Shown piece by piece: positions 1 through 11,796 of a stretch of 64,000 nucleotides of DNA (position 1 is its first letter; each line of letters starts with the position of its first letter). The notes beneath the pieces are model-generated. The model saw only the letters and a list, made by a program, of their open reading frames with translations. It ran no database searches and had not been told where the DNA came from. This stretch comes from Phanerodontia chrysosporium. Its lineage: Eukaryota; Basidiomycota; Agaricomycetes; Polyporales; Phanerochaetaceae. Location of the stretch: assembly GCA_001910725.1 (NCBI GenBank), contig MJGA01000003.1, forward strand, positions 1,612,001 through 1,676,000, read 5' to 3'. Both the position numbers and the translations under genes were made by a program.

Positions 1-133
1 CCTTCGAAGAACCGGCACTCGTCGATTGAACGAGGCCCTTGCCGTGCTGTCTGCATTGAACCGGGTTCGGGGTGCGTTCATGATGCCTGCGCCGTCGATT
101 GCCGTGAAGATCAAGGGAAGGGCTCAGGTTTGA
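1..133 (+). CDS. 3' end of an unidentified gene (5' truncated by window edge)
   Basis: Reading from base 2 there is an open frame of about 43 codons ending in TGA at 131-133. Its translation (for example NEALAVLSALNRVRG and PSIAVKIKGRAQV) looks like the C-terminus of a real protein, with a leucine/alanine-rich helix followed by a basic tail. Nothing upstream is available, so family and function cannot be given. The alternative is chance open frame; the other two forward frames close sooner. Confidence 0.35.
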   Translation, partial: LRRTGTRRLNEALAVLSALNRVRGAFMMPAPSIAVKIKGRAQV

Positions 134-1452
134 CTCAACAATGTCGCCGCAAAAGCATAGCCGACTGAGTCATATAAGGTGCCCCGACAAGACAAGCAAG
201 TGTTATTGAAGACAATAAGACTAGTCGCGTCCGTCCGTGTTTGTGGAAAGCAGGTGGTGGTCGAAGTGATAGAGGAGGACGGAAGCAAACCCGGCACCTC
301 TCCGCGCGATCGATTTCCCCGCCCATCCTGCCCGCAGCTATTATCCGCACTCGTCTGCCTTCCCATACCTCCATCTGCCCGCTCTCCTTCGCCCCCGCAC
401 TCGGCGAACTCTGGCTGTCAACACCTTCGCTGCCTCATCCTCTGCTTTCTCGACAGGCCGCTGGCAGTTCTTCTCAACCACCACCTGACACTGGTTCGTA
501 TGCTTGGTACAGCTCTGGTGACACAAACACGCTAGCCTCCAGCAGCACCATCGACAAGCAGTTCTCCGACTTCTCCTGCTGTCTTCGTGTCGTCTCAAGG
601 CCCCGGTACACTAGTGATTCGTCGCCTCAAGGCTATTCATAACATTAGGAGAGGAGAGGAGCCATTCCTAAGGATACTCAGGCGCGTCCTCTCTGACATC
701 TCATGTATGCTCTCCATACTGTGTATAGTCTCAGTTGGCCGGGTGCAGTGGCTCTCCACTTACCCTCGATCTCCAGTCCTTCCGTGAAATCGCCTGGGGC
801 AATGGACGAGGCCGACTGGCCCTTGCAACAATGGTATCTGGTCTCGCCACATTCACCTACAACCGACCCCCTGTGTGAAGGTGTAATAACACAATGCTAC
901 CAGCCAGCAGCTCTTCTGATATGGCTTGCTCTTACTCATCGAGTCACTCACGCTCCAGTGAACTTATAGGACTTGTAAAACAGTAGAGCACCTCGTTCGT
1001 ACCGGTAATAATCAAAACCTGGTTATCTGAATCAAGCTCAAGTCTCTCGTGCTATATCATGCCGACTGGAAGCGAATGAGGGGTATAAACATACCTCACG
1101 ACAGCAATATCTCGCGCTATGCAAGGTGACCTTTGGCCAACGGATCCCGTGGAAATGGGCGATGAAAGGTCGTCGCGACGTAGGTTAGAATTACTGTATC
1201 TGTCAACTGATTTGCCACGAGGGCCTGCGTCGTTACACCTTTCATGATATGACTGAATGCTACAATGCTGAATGGGAACGTGTACGGGTCAAAGGGGTAA
1301 TGATTACAGCGTCATAATCCGTAGCGAGGAAAGAATATATGTACAACATGAGGATACAATGATGCACCAGAAGTCTAGCGACACATGCGATAGCATATCA
1401 CGTAAATGGAGCGCGACCACTAGGTCTAACGTATGCAGAGGGTTATTGCTGA
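134..1452. other. Intergenic region without a supported gene
   Basis: About 1.3 kb. Open frames of 60-130 codons exist on both strands at 180-640, but none shows a recognisable domain or a convincing set of splice sites. Part of it should be the 3' UTRs of the truncated gene and of UBC12, which converge here. Confidence 0.4.
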
Positions 1453-2211
1453 TTATACTGCGACCCGATCGTATTGGACGCCCTTGATCGTGCCGCCGCG
1501 CATGGAAGCCTTGACGTTGTAGATGAACTGTTCGCGGTTCTTGCGTAGCTCCTCTGCCGCCTCTGAATACGATTTCACGCGTTAAGTCATCGCAGAACCG
1601 CAGCGAAGGCGCAAGACTTACCCTTGTTCAGTGGGTCGTCCGCATTCGGCTCCAGGAACAGGTATTGCAAGCCGACCATGACGGAGTTCAAGTTGAGCAC
1701 TGGCTTCCAGTCCTCACGAAGGATGTTCAGACAGACATTCCCCTCCAGGTCGACATTAGGATGGTAAATCTGTGGCGGCGGTCAGCACATACCGCGGCAG
1801 GATGATAGATTGTACTTGCCTTCTGTGTGCACTTCACCTTTGGCGGCTCATGTGGGTAGTTGTTGTTGATCTGGAAGGAGAAGTTGAAGGAGCCACCCTT
1901 GTACATGCCCTCATCGGAGTAATGGTCAGGGTGAAGTTCAGGAGATCGGCGGGGTCGGGGAAGTTAGTCTTCATCGTCGTTGGGAGATCGAGCTCGGTGA
2001 GATCTGTTTGTACAGTGTAAGGGGCCACGGTCAGCCAGCTCCGGGACGCGACGGTGCCCTTACATACCTTTCTGCACTCGGATTTGAGCCGCGCTCGTCT
2101 TTGGCCGCTTCTTAGCGGCCGCATCTTCGTTCTTCTTCATAGACCAGATCTGCGCCAGCGAAGTTAGCACGGACTTTGAGCGTACCACCGTGCACTGCTC
2201 ACCTTGATCAT
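1453..2211 (-). CDS. UBC12: NEDD8-conjugating enzyme E2, Ubc12 family
   Basis: E2 enzyme that accepts NEDD8/Rub1 from the E1 and transfers it to cullins, so it controls SCF-type ubiquitin ligases. Five exons join into a protein of about 180 aa. It begins with the Ubc12 N-terminal peptide [14 protein letters not shown], which in this family docks the E1. The core contains [19 protein letters not shown] and [11 protein letters not shown], where the Cys of NVCLNIL is the catalytic residue, followed by [12 protein letters not shown]. The first exon carries only nine coding bases (ATG ATC AAG). The intron between TQK and IYHP has a GC donor (GCAAGT) and a CACAG acceptor; no in-frame GT donor gives the conserved junction. 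Start 2211 fits the invariant MIK. Identification is firm. Confidence 0.93.
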
Positions 2212-2493
2212 GGTTGCTGACGGCGAGGGATGACGAGGGTGATAGAGGCGGCGAAGAGAGTCGTGTGTCTAGGGCTGAGTGAGCTGCCTCACGGTATCGT
2301 TGTGGCGAAGGTGTATTGGGGCGCCTAAACTCGGACGGGGTTCTGAAGCGCTCGCATGCAGCGGCCGCTTTCCCAGTTTCGTCGACCATATGGCACATAT
2401 CCAGGCACGTCTAGCAGCCTGCTACAAAGCTGCACCCGACCCCGCTCTGCACTTGGCCTTGATCTTCTCAATTCCCTACCAAGCTGCACCGCG

Positions 2494-3953
2494 ATGACCG
2501 ACGTAGTCTTGCCCATCGTCGACCTCGACCTCTTCCTCTCCCCGCAGTCTGATCAACTCTCGGTGCTGCACGAGTGCCAGAAGGTGCGCCCGACAGCCAA
2601 CCAATCACAACTCAATTTTTACGTCCATTGCAGGCCGCGGATGCCCTCATCACCTATGGTGCACTGCTCCTTCACGATTCCCGTGTCTCCGAGGAGGATA
2701 ACAATGTCTTCCTTGACCTTATCGAGGATTACTTCGCCCAGCCCGAAGCTGAGCTTCGGAAGGACGAGCGGCCTGAGCTAGGCTACCAAGTGAGGCGCTA
2801 TACATCATCCTCTCTACGAAGTTGGCTGACATCTCCCCGTCTAGGTTGGTGTGACCCTCGAGAACACCGAGAAGCCAAAATGCGCGGTCCATGAGCCATG
2901 CCTCAATGTCATCGCTCGCCTCGAGCCTTCAGAACGGCCCTTGGATATCACCCAGCATAGCCCAGACCCCAAATGCCGTTTCTTTTGGAAAATGAGCGAG
3001 AAACCGCCATACGAGACCCAGTTCCCAGGACTCAATGCCCCTAATGTGGTGCCGCAGGCGAAGCACATCCAAGAGCGGTGGACCCCCATCATGGAGAAGT
3101 GGGGTCAGTCGATGAAGAACGCGTACGTTCATACCGTTGGTCATCTGCAAACCTTTAATCAATGAATTCGCGACAACAGCGTCGAGAACCTGGCTGAGAT
3201 GGCTGCAATTGGTCTCGGACTTCCTCGCGAAACTTTCAGGGAAGCTGGCAGATACGGGTGAGCTCGCTCTATGGGATGTGTCTACGAACACAGGTCTCAT
3301 GATCCTCTGTAGACCGCATCTTCTTGCCCCTACCGCGTCCGATCTCGTTAAATATGGTAAAAAGGATACCATCCTCGCAGGTTTCCACACCGACCTCAAC
3401 TTCCTCACCATCCATGGCCGGTCCCGTTATCCCGGCCTTAATATTTGGGCGCGCAATACCGGCAAACGCATTCCCGTCAAGTTCCCTGCTACCGGCAGGT
3501 ACCTCCTGGTGCAGGCAGGCAAGCAGCTCGAACATCTCAGCGGGGGTCTGATCAAGGCCGGTTATCACGAGGTTGTGGTCAACGATGCAACTCTGGAGGT
3601 GTGTGGCACTCTAGACGGTTGTGCTGGAGTTTCTTGACACATTTACTCGCAGGCTATTGAGCGTCGCAAAGCGCAGGCACCTGAGCGGCCTTTGATTCGC
3701 ATATCGTCGACGTTCTTCTGGCACTTGTCATCTGACTACGATCTCGTGCCAATCCCTTCTCTCCAGGAGCGTGCCAAGACGCTTCGCGCAGATGCCATCA
3801 ACCTTGGGAAAATTGACGAAGAAGAGGAGGCGGATTACAAGCCCATGAAAGTTGGTCAGCAAGTGCAGAAGTAAGTGGTACTCGTCTCCGTGCTGTGTAT
3901 CTTAAACTGACAGTTCGTGCAGTGAGCTGAGACACATTGCTCTTATGGCGTGA
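2494..3953 (+). CDS. 2-oxoglutarate/Fe(II)-dependent dioxygenase, isopenicillin N synthase-like
   Basis: Predicted non-haem iron oxygenase of the clavaminate/isopenicillin-N-synthase-like fold; the substrate cannot be told from sequence. Six introns join exons into about 370 aa. The N-terminal part resembles the DIOX_N region (MTDVVLPIVDLDLF, then ITYGALLL). The iron ligands are visible as His and Asp in GFHTDLNFLT and a second His in KQLEHLSGG; IRISSTFFW carries the Arg-x-Ser expected to hold 2-oxoglutarate. Start at 2494 gives the usual PIVDL opening. It ends NELRHIALMA. The gene diverges from UBC12 with about 280 bp between the starts, so the two may share a promoter region. No cluster partner is nearby, so a primary-metabolic or detoxifying role is as likely as a biosynthetic one. 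Confidence 0.85.
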
Positions 3954-4060
3954 AGCTCGCGAACTTTTTCTTGTTCGCCACTGTGTATTACAATTTTTGG
4001 TAACAACAATGCTAGCAGGGATCTAGGACTCGTGCAAAGTCTAAACACACCCGTTACAAG

Positions 4061-5393
4061 TTACAACAAAGTGAATCTGGGAGTCGTCCAGTTGATCCAC
4101 TGGCTGGCGACCCATTCCGTGCCGTTGAAGAGCCCGTTCGTTTCGAAGATGCTTGTGTTTGCCTCCTTGCCCAGTAGGAACTTGTCGAAGAAGGCGAAGA
4201 GCGTTGGGTTCAGGCTGGAAGGGAAGTCGCAGTGGCTGTGGTTGCCGACCTGGACGAAGCCGTGCTTGTCGGGAATGCCCATCGCCTCCCAGACCGTGTG
4301 CGCGGCGGTCATGCATCCGAAGCCGCTGAGTGGGCTCAGCCACTCGAAGTCGGTGTTCTCGTACGAGATCAGGGGGCGCGGGGCGATGAGCGCCGCGAGC
4401 TCGTGGTGGTCGTAGGGGAGGAGGCTGATGTTGAAGACGTAGTTGTCGAAGTTCGTCGAGAACCAGACGTTCTCCTGCACGATCTCCGTCGCCTGCTGCA
4501 CGACGTCGCCGCTGTCCTGCTCGAACTTGGACAGCCGCCAGCACGTGTCGCCGCCCGAGCCGGACTCCTGCGGGATTGTGAGCGCGATGCGCTCCTCGAA
4601 GGCTCCCGCCATGAGTGCGCCCTTGCCGTTGCGCGAGCAGCCGGTCACTGCGATCTTTGCGGTGTTGATGTGCGCGGCAGGCGTGACCTCGAGCGAGTCG
4701 ATGATGCGGCTGAGACCCCAGACCCAGGCGGTCATGGAGCTCGCAGTTGCGTTCGCACCGTACACATCGAAGAAGAGTCCGACGCCGCGACTTGACTGGT
4801 CGTTTTGTTCGGCCATGGCGCTATTGTCATAAGTCAACACTGCGATCTGCGAAGGTGTGAGTAACTTCATGCTAGTGAAAAGTTTGACGACTTGCTCACT
4901 CCATCGGGAATAGGAATGCTGACACCTCCGTAGGCGATGACCAGAGGCCAGCCACCGAAAGGAGCCGTGCCAGTAGGGAACGTGATTGGCGATGAGAACG
5001 TTATCGTCTTGCCCGGGAAGCCCGCAGTGACGGTCAGGTTGCCCGTAGTGCCGCTTTTGGTGAAGGTAGAAGTGACGACGGGCGGCCGCGGAGGTAATGT
5101 GCCGGCCTCATAGCCCTGAATGAGGGCGCTGAGTTGCTGACGGCGGCAGTCCCAGTCAGCGAAGCTTCGAACAGGAGATCCGTCGTTGAACTTGAAGGGG
5201 TCTGGAAGCTTGTCATCGTTGAAGGGAATATTCGATGGCGTAGAGCAGAAGAGGGACCGAGCTTCTGTGAAAGAACGTGAGCCATGGAATACAATAGCCT
5301 CTCATTGAGGTCAAACTCACCATGTTCAGAAGGACGAGCCAAGGCCAAGACTGGAAGTGCGAGAAGCACGAAAGACAACCAAGAGAATGCCAT
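4061..5393 (-). CDS. Secreted 4-O-methyl-glucuronoyl methylesterase, carbohydrate esterase family 15
   Basis: Hydrolyses the ester between lignin alcohols and 4-O-methyl-glucuronic acid on xylan, loosening lignin from hemicellulose outside the cell. Three exons give about 395 aa. The first encodes a signal peptide ([19 protein letters not shown]), and the mature protein starts near RPSEHGE. The CE15 nucleophile motif GCSRNGKGA holds the catalytic Ser, IPQESGSGG holds the Glu, and VGNHSHC the His. SSRGVG and NSAMAEQND also match the family. Several NxS/T sites suggest N-glycosylation. No CBM1 or linker is present, so this is a catalytic-domain-only form. Introns are about 94 nt after EHG and 54 nt before IAVLTYD. 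A TATA element lies about 60 bp upstream, in keeping with a strongly induced gene. It suggests a wood- or litter-decaying lifestyle. Confidence 0.93.
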
Positions 5394-5450
5394 AGCTCAC
5401 GGTCGACGACGACGTACTCGTTGCAGCACTTGGTTCGCCCCACGTCGGCC

Positions 5451-5458
5451 CTCTTATA
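5451..5458 (-). promoter_or_regulatory. Putative TATA box of the CE15 gene
   Basis: The minus strand reads TATAAGAG about 60 bp upstream of the CE15 start codon, in an otherwise GC-rich stretch. Spacing and sequence fit a fungal TATA element. No binding site for a named regulator was recognised. Confidence 0.5.
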
Positions 5459-5461
5459 CAC

Positions 5462-6560
5462 CAGCGATCCCAGAGGCCTCAGGCACAGTAAATCCGCGGA
5501 CGGTCATGCTGAACATCGTGCATCCCGCACCCTAGAGCAAGAAGATCAAGACAACGCTCACTTGTCCAGGGACATGACCAGCCAGGTGACCGCGTTGGCG
5601 GAGGATATCGAGAAATACCGTCCGCCGTCAAACCATGTCAGCGGTTTGCCCCATAGGCTGTTGCCCCGTTCGGTAGCGAACTGTATGTGGAAGCGGATGA
5701 CGATGGCTCCATCCGCTTCTGTGGCGGCCCGGAGCTGCGTCCATGGAGGTGTGAGCTTCAACGCAGCTGGAAAATCATTGAATCGGGAACTGCTGACCTG
5801 GCACAGCCTTGCGCTCGGGAAGCGCGATATGTGAAGGATCTGGCTTGCAGACGTGGGCTTAAGACAGCCAGAAAACCCACGACGAAGGCCGTACGCCACT
5901 TCCCTGAAGCCACAAGTCCTGAATCTCTTGGTAACTTGGCTTCTTGGGCTTGGCTTGCAGGTCTGGATGCGCAAGAGCCAGCGATTCGGAACCGGTGATA
6001 GTCACTGCTCAAAGCGTGACGCAGGCAACGTCTAGGTTTCGCCGATGCGTGCTCATCACGGCGATGTGCCACCCGCGGACCTAATGATAGATATTTCAGA
6101 CGTACGTGACCAGTCGTCAGTGCGCAGGTTTTGCCGAGGAGCGTCCATGAGCCATCTAGCAGCGGCCCGCGTGCTGCCATGGCTGAGCACGCAGTGGGCA
6201 CCTTCGCGAACGATGTCCACGCGTGACCGAGCTGCTGGACAGCCTACTCAATTTGCGACTTCTCTCGACCCGTGTGTCGTTTCTCCAAAGAGACAATCCT
6301 TCTCACCTGCCATTCTTGCGAGAATTTCCGGAGCATCCTCCCAGGCGGTGGTGTCGCAGCACACGGTCGACGCTCGGGTCCGAGACGCAAAGCGCAGGCC
6401 TGAGTGAAGTGTGGAATGGGAAAGCAACAGCTTACGTCCGCGGCCGTGGACGGAGGTGTTTGATGGCGGACAGCGCCACGAGGGGCGCGCCGTGAATTCG
6501 GCGCTCTGCCAACCTTGTTTCCGTCGAGCTCCAGCTCCAAGCTCTCGAGGACGTATTACA
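5462..6560. other. Intergenic region between divergent genes, no supported gene
   Basis: About 1.1 kb between the CE15 start (minus strand) and the small conserved gene (plus strand). Open frames on both strands up to about 185 codons overlap each other and show no domain or conserved motif. The region most likely holds the two promoters and the 5' UTR of the small gene. Confidence 0.4.
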
Positions 6561-6628
6561 AGTAAAGTCAGTGTCCTCCGCGTCCTTAGGCGTGTACATG
6601 CGTGTCTGACACAAGGTATTGGCTCAGC

Positions 6629-6847
6629 ATGCCCGACAACAAGAACAGCAACACAAATTCTGGAGCCTACGTCCCCAAGTCCGACTACCATTACTACAAA
6701 AACTTCGGAGGGTTCCACAACTTCATGCACAGCTACGGCTTGAAGCCCTGGAACGATGACGATGTTCAGGAGGCAAAGAGTATTATCGAGGCCTTCCGCG
6801 AGCATGACCGCGCTGAATGGGAGGAGGCGCAGAAGGGACAGTCCTAG
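6629..6847 (+). CDS. Small conserved fungal protein (72 aa), function unknown
   Basis: Reading from the ATG at 6629 gives 72 aa: a polar Asn/Ser-rich start, an aromatic centre (SDYHYYKNFGGFHNFMHSYG), then LKPWNDDDVQEAK and an acidic amphipathic helix ending AEWEEAQKGQS. I recall similar short proteins with an FGGFHNFM..YGLKP core in other basidiomycetes, without a known role. The ATG follows a plausible acceptor (GGCTCAG at 6621-6627), and a donor GTAAAG sits at 6562, so a 66-nt intron in the 5' UTR is likely. An in-frame codon at 6602 could add nine residues but would lie in that intron. No signal peptide or membrane segment is present. Confidence 0.7.
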   Translation: MPDNKNSNTNSGAYVPKSDYHYYKNFGGFHNFMHSYGLKPWNDDDVQEAKSIIEAFREHDRAEWEEAQKGQS

Positions 6848-7242
6848 ACAGTCGCCTCGGGCTCGACAGTCTACCTCCGCTGTTTTGCTTCCAGGTATTC
6901 ATCCACCCTACACGCTTCGTGTTTCTAACGTTTCCCGCAGACTTCTGAAAACCATAGTTGTATCACAGGTGTAACAGGATCACTACCGTTCGCAATGAAA
7001 TCCGAGGGTGGTATACGTCGCCGTGCGTCGAAGAACTAGTAAGGGGACACTATGGACTGAAGGAGTGTGGTCTAGTCTACATCCGCCGCCGCGCTGTGGA
7101 AGCGGGCGCGTGTCAGATTATACAAGCAATTTTCTACAACCAATAATACGAGTAAATACGAGCACTGGAACCCGAAAGGAAAGCTATAGTCAGTCAACAG
7201 CCAGTAGTGTGTCCGGTAACAACAAGGGAATAGGAGGATAGA

Positions 7243-8648
7243 TCATGTGTGGTATGGGCCCCTGCTGTCCAGTTTAGTTGAAGAGCTCCTTTCTCCCGTC
7301 GTTGGGTTGGTCCTCTTGCGCTCTACGACCAGGCACGACATGATGATCTCGTCGAGAAGTTCTCGCGAAGACGTGTTGATGTCCAGCATGCTCGCCGGCG
7401 GGCTGTTCGCGAACGCCTCGGGAGGTTGCGTCGCCGCAGGGCGGAATCGGGCGATAGGGGTTTTATCCGTATCAGCACCCTCGTAACACTGTTATATTCG
7501 TTGCCAAGTCAATAGATGAGGGGGACTTACTCCCATGAGGCTTACCAAAATCTCTGATTCCGTCCGGCAGTCCCAGTGCAACTTGATCTTGCCCCGCTGC
7601 CAGATCCAGCGATCCTGTTGAAGCGGACGTTAGAGCACGTTCCTCGGACGGAAGAAAACCGGGTGCAAACCCCAAGTCGACTATTAACTTTGCGGAACCT
7701 CGTGAAAACCTCCTCGAGTGGACACCAGCGCTGGTCCATGTAGAGCATGGCCTTGTCTTTCGATATTCCCATCCTATCAGCAGGGTCTGATCAGCGATAT
7801 GCGCCAAACGTAGAGAGCCATATGGCGTACTCGAACTGTCCCAGCAGGATGGTGTTCCCTCGGTATACCTTTGTGATATACGACGTCGGTGTGAAGACGT
7901 TCGGAAACACTTCGACGCGATACAGAGGCGAGAGGTCGGTGGCCGTGTCTGGCGGCGCAAGAACCATAGAGCCATTTGTGGACATGCGGAACGCGCACGT
8001 ATACGGAAGCGTCAATTGTTGCGGACTCGGCATCGCTCGTGTCATGGGGGCGGGGGACGCTGACAACGGGGAGATAGGAGAGTGTGAGGATCCGGAGAGA
8101 AGTGAGGGTGACCTCGACTGATATGAACGGTGGTCTATTTGCGAGCGAGATGCGGAGGGTAGGGACGGGAGAGAGGGTGCATGTCGAGGTGGGTGCATAA
8201 ACATGGACCGCGCCACAGCCGGATCGTCCGTCTCGTCGATCTGAAGATCTGAGAAGTGCGACAGCACGGTCTGGCGGCCGTCGTCGAGAAAGCTTGGGGC
8301 GCGCGAGAGGGCAGGGGTAGGATTGTAGCCGAGGTACTGTCCTGGCTTGCCAAAGGTATAAGAGGACTCTTCGCTTGAGCTGTCACTGCGATACTTGACG
8401 TGCTCTGGGGGAAGCACTGCGCTGGCATCCGAAAAGCGACGGTTGTAGGAGCCTGTGCTACGCGAAGTTGTAGAAGGGGCCGTCGGGCTGTACACCAACG
8501 TGCCTTCCGCAGACTGTACCGACTCTGGGTATCTATCGAGGCCAAGTAAGCATCAGACGTGCGAAGATTGGTGAACAAGGAAGCCGTACACAACGTACGA
8601 GGGCGGAGGCGAAATCATGAGTCGCTCCGGAGGGACTGGGCCCGGCAT
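7243..8648 (-). CDS. Uncharacterised protein, DUF6593-like C-terminal domain
   Basis: Five or so exons join in frame. The N-terminal half is disordered and Ser/Pro-rich (VYSPTAPSTTSRS, SPLSASPAP). The C-terminal half is a beta-rich domain: PLYRVEVFPNVF, TSYITKVYRG, LLGQFEYAIW, MGISKDKAMLYMDQ, RWIWQRGKIKLHWDC, then ELLDEIIMSCLVVERKR near the end. This order of motifs resembles the DUF6593 proteins expanded in agaricomycetes, whose function is unknown; the family assignment is from memory. The chosen ATG (8648) gives MPGPVPPERL; an intron with donor GTACGG joins SYVV to YPESV. The stop is at 7243-7245. No membrane segment or signal peptide. Confidence 0.65.
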
Positions 8649-9046
8649 GGCGAATGCGAAGCAGTCGGGCGGGTGAGGGGGGGAGGGTGAATGTTGAAGG
8701 TGGTCGCGCGAGTAGATATAGTCGAAGCACTGCGCGGTCGACGGACCTAGAAGCTGAGAAGATGAAATGAACTCTCAGGCACATCTTCAGCAGAGCAGAA
8801 ACCCGAATGCTCTTGCCATACGCGTGCACGTTTCGCCCCTGGTTGGTCCATGTAGGTGCACGTTCGTCACGGGCGCTTACATCCCACTTCGCAAGGACAC
8901 GCTCCCAGGCACACGCTAAGTGGAATATCCAGACGTCTGCTATAACAGAAAAACGAGAATACGACCTGCGAGTTGAGCGCAGGCGCACTACAGAAACCGC
9001 GGCGCAGGCGCGACGATGAAGTCGCATAGCACACATAGCCTCCGAG
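8649..9046. other. Intergenic region, promoter of the DUF6593-like gene
   Basis: About 400 bp between the start of the DUF6593-like gene and the stop of the PABA synthase gene, both on the minus strand. A pyrimidine/purine-rich tract (8670-8690) lies just upstream of the start. I see no gene. Confidence 0.4.
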
Positions 9047-11437
9047 CTATGTTGCTGCGCTGAAGGCGGGCAAGACACTCTCTACCTTGGCCATCATTTC
9101 TTCCCACTCAGCATCCGGATCCGACAGGGCGGTTATGGCGCCGCCGGCTCCGAGGGCCCATTCGTCTGTTTGCGCCACACAGTCTCCAGGTGCTGACCCC
9201 TGGGACCGCGGCTCCTGCGCTGAGGCGTACTTGAAGCAGCTCCGGATCGTGACCGACCAGTCACCGCCGCCGCCAACGTCCCAGTAGCCAAAGACACCAG
9301 AGTAGACGTTACGCGGCTCTTTCTCCAAGCAGGACAAGATTTCCACGCTGCGCTTCTTCGGCGCACCCGTCATACTCCCTGTCAATCGCAGACGTAAGCA
9401 CACGCATGAGAACCGTTGTCATGCGGGACTGACCTGGTGGCAAACTTTGTCGTAAAACATCCCACCCAAGATCAAATCCATCGTCGAGTTCTGTTCCTGT
9501 TGGAAGCCGCCCTTCGATGACGCTGACAAGTTGCCAGACTGTCTCGTACTCCTCGACGGCGCAGAACTGTGGTACGACCACGTCGTCGCCCACGACCCCG
9601 TGCAAGTCGTGCCTTATCAAGTCGACTATCATCAGGTTCTCAGCCACCTCCTTGATGCTGCCCGCAAGCATCTGCTCCGCGACGGCTCGTGTGATGCCTG
9701 GACCCTTTCGCACAGTTCCTTTGATCGGTCGTAGTTGGCATACGCCCGCTGGTGGACGAGAATAGGACAGGAAGCGCTCCGGCGATGAGGCCAGTAGTGT
9801 AGAGCGCTGAAGCCTGAGATAGGCAGAATGAGGTGCAGGGTTGCGCCTGCGCAAAGTCTTGTACAAGTCCCAGGAGGTGGACTGCGTCGCATCGCCATCT
9901 GAAGACACGGCTACGGATATCCGCGTGGGCGCAGTAAGACAGAGTTCGTAAGAGTCGCCCGACGCGAGGTACTCTTGGGCACGGCGAATACGGTCCACGT
10001 AGGTGTCTCTGTCCGGAAGGACGACGGTTGGTTTTGTTTGGACGGTTTTTCTCTTTTTCCGTTCGGGACTGTCTTCCGTAGATACTCGAGTAGATGCGGT
10101 ACGCTGGATCAGCGCAGCTGTGGAGGACAGCCACTCCTCGTCCTCATGTAGCAAGGACTGTACGTAGGCCCGTCCCGTCCGAGTGTCCAGCACGATGCTC
10201 CGTTCGACGAAAACGAGGTTCACATCGGGATGTGATGCATGCTCCTTGACTAGTAGCGAATGCAGGGATGGGCAAAGGGAGTCCACACCGAGTTCATAGC
10301 TCAGGAAGCCGATGAACCCGCCCCAGAACGGGATGTCTTTCTCTCCTCCGCCACGGACCTTTCGCGGGCGCATGAAGTCAGCAAGCCATGTCCAGACGTC
10401 CTTTCCGAGGTCCTCCAGACGTTCCACGCCATCAACGGTGACGCGGACGTGGGGCTCACCAATGCGGTATATGACTCTGGGGGACGATGGCTGGAGGCAG
10501 CCAATAATGGTGTGGCGGCCAGGTTGTGCAGCTGAGTCGAGCATGGTAAAGTCTGCTGTCTCGTCCTTGACACCTAGAGCTTCACATAGCGCAGGTACGG
10601 AGATGTCTGAATAGTCTACGACGCGGGTGGCGACGGTGCATGCAGTGTTCGGAGATGGGGTGCGGGAAGACGGAATGGTGTGTATATGCGGCCAGGGGCG
10701 ACCAACGAGAGCTTCAGTCATTGCGCACCATGGCTGTACTTCCCGACCATTGATCGTGGACCAAAGCTTCGAGAGGCGCCAGAAGTTGCGGATAACTTCA
10801 TCCCCACCGCCCGACGTGCGTACGGACTCGGGTGATACTGGACGGCCCAAAACGGCTTGGTCTTGTGCTTTACGGCCATGAGAACTCGTCCATTCTCCTC
10901 TCCGTCGTTTGCCCACGCGAGGGCTTCCAAGGGTTCATCCCCGTTGAGGGAGACGTGTAGCGAATGATACCGAACGGCTTCTACCGGTCCAACCCCTTGA
11001 AGATCTCGCCGCCTTCGTGGATCACGGTGGAAATCTGACCGTGTTTTACGACATTCAGGCGCTTGAGCGTACCGCCGAACTCGATGGCAAGGCTTTGCAG
11101 CCCAAGACAAACACCGAAGACAGGGAGGATATGCGCGTCGTCGAGCTTCCAGATGTTCTTGACAATGCCTATGTCTTCATCGTTGTCGGGCGATCCAGGA
11201 CCTGGCCGACGATGACGGCTGAGAATTGGTCGAGCACTGAGCTGAGTTGAGTGAAAGAGACGGCGTCGTTCTTGATAATGTAAACGATGCATCCGGGAAT
11301 AGCGCGTCGGCATAGCGCAGCTAGACTAGACTGGCATGAACATTTCTGACAACATATGGCGACCCAGATGAGACTTACTTGTATGTGAAAGAATCATAAG
11401 AGTCGATCAAAAGTATCCTTGGCGCGTCCGAACCCAT
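9047..11437 (-). CDS. ABZ1: Bifunctional para-aminobenzoate (aminodeoxychorismate) synthase, PabA-PabB fusion, with three apparent frameshifts
   Basis: Makes 4-amino-4-deoxychorismate from chorismate and glutamine in the folate pathway. Exon 1 encodes MGSDAPRILLIDSYDSF, the glutamine amidotransferase start. Next come PGPGSPDNDED, the nucleophile loop FGVCLGLQS, and FWAVQYHP..ES with the His and Glu of the triad. The chorismate-binding half has GGFIGFLSYEL, ERFLSYSR, PIKGTVRKGPG, DLIRHD, SMTGAPKKRS and a C-terminal SVLPAFSAAT. A 1-nt loss appears at about 11204 (VIVG/PGPG), again at about 10983 (FKGLDR/VEAVRYHS) and again at about 10831 (QYHP/ESVRTS). Each lies in a short G/C run, and the frame on each side is well conserved. 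The rest of the PabB half is open apart from one normal intron near 9380-9430. A functional gene with sequence errors is more likely than a pseudogene, because no other decay is seen. Confidence 0.88.
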
Positions 11438-11796
11438 GGTGAAGATATGTGGAGATGTGAGTGAGTCTAGCAGAGATGAGGATTAGGATCAAAATAGCAG
11501 TACAAAAGCCAATAAATTAGTGGTGCGAGTAGGAGAAACGAGGAAAGCGGGACAGAGAGGCCATGGTCGTCCGGGGACGAGGCGTTTCGCCACATGAATT
11601 CGTCCAAATTTTGGGCGCTTGCGGCGCCCCATCCTTGCCCCCGCTTTCCATCCCGTGTATTCAGGTGCCCCAACCCGGTGAGCACCCCGTTCACCCAGCC
11701 TTTAGGACTCTTGCTCACAACCCAAGGGTTTCACAGACTATATCCCCGTGGGTACTTTGAATGCATTCCGTTTGCCACGCTTGTCAATGAAATCCC

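Noticed and set aside
1140..1260. GCGATGA ... CTGA resembling a box C/D RNA
   Set aside because: Box C is off consensus, no C'/D' pair and no recognisable rRNA complement.
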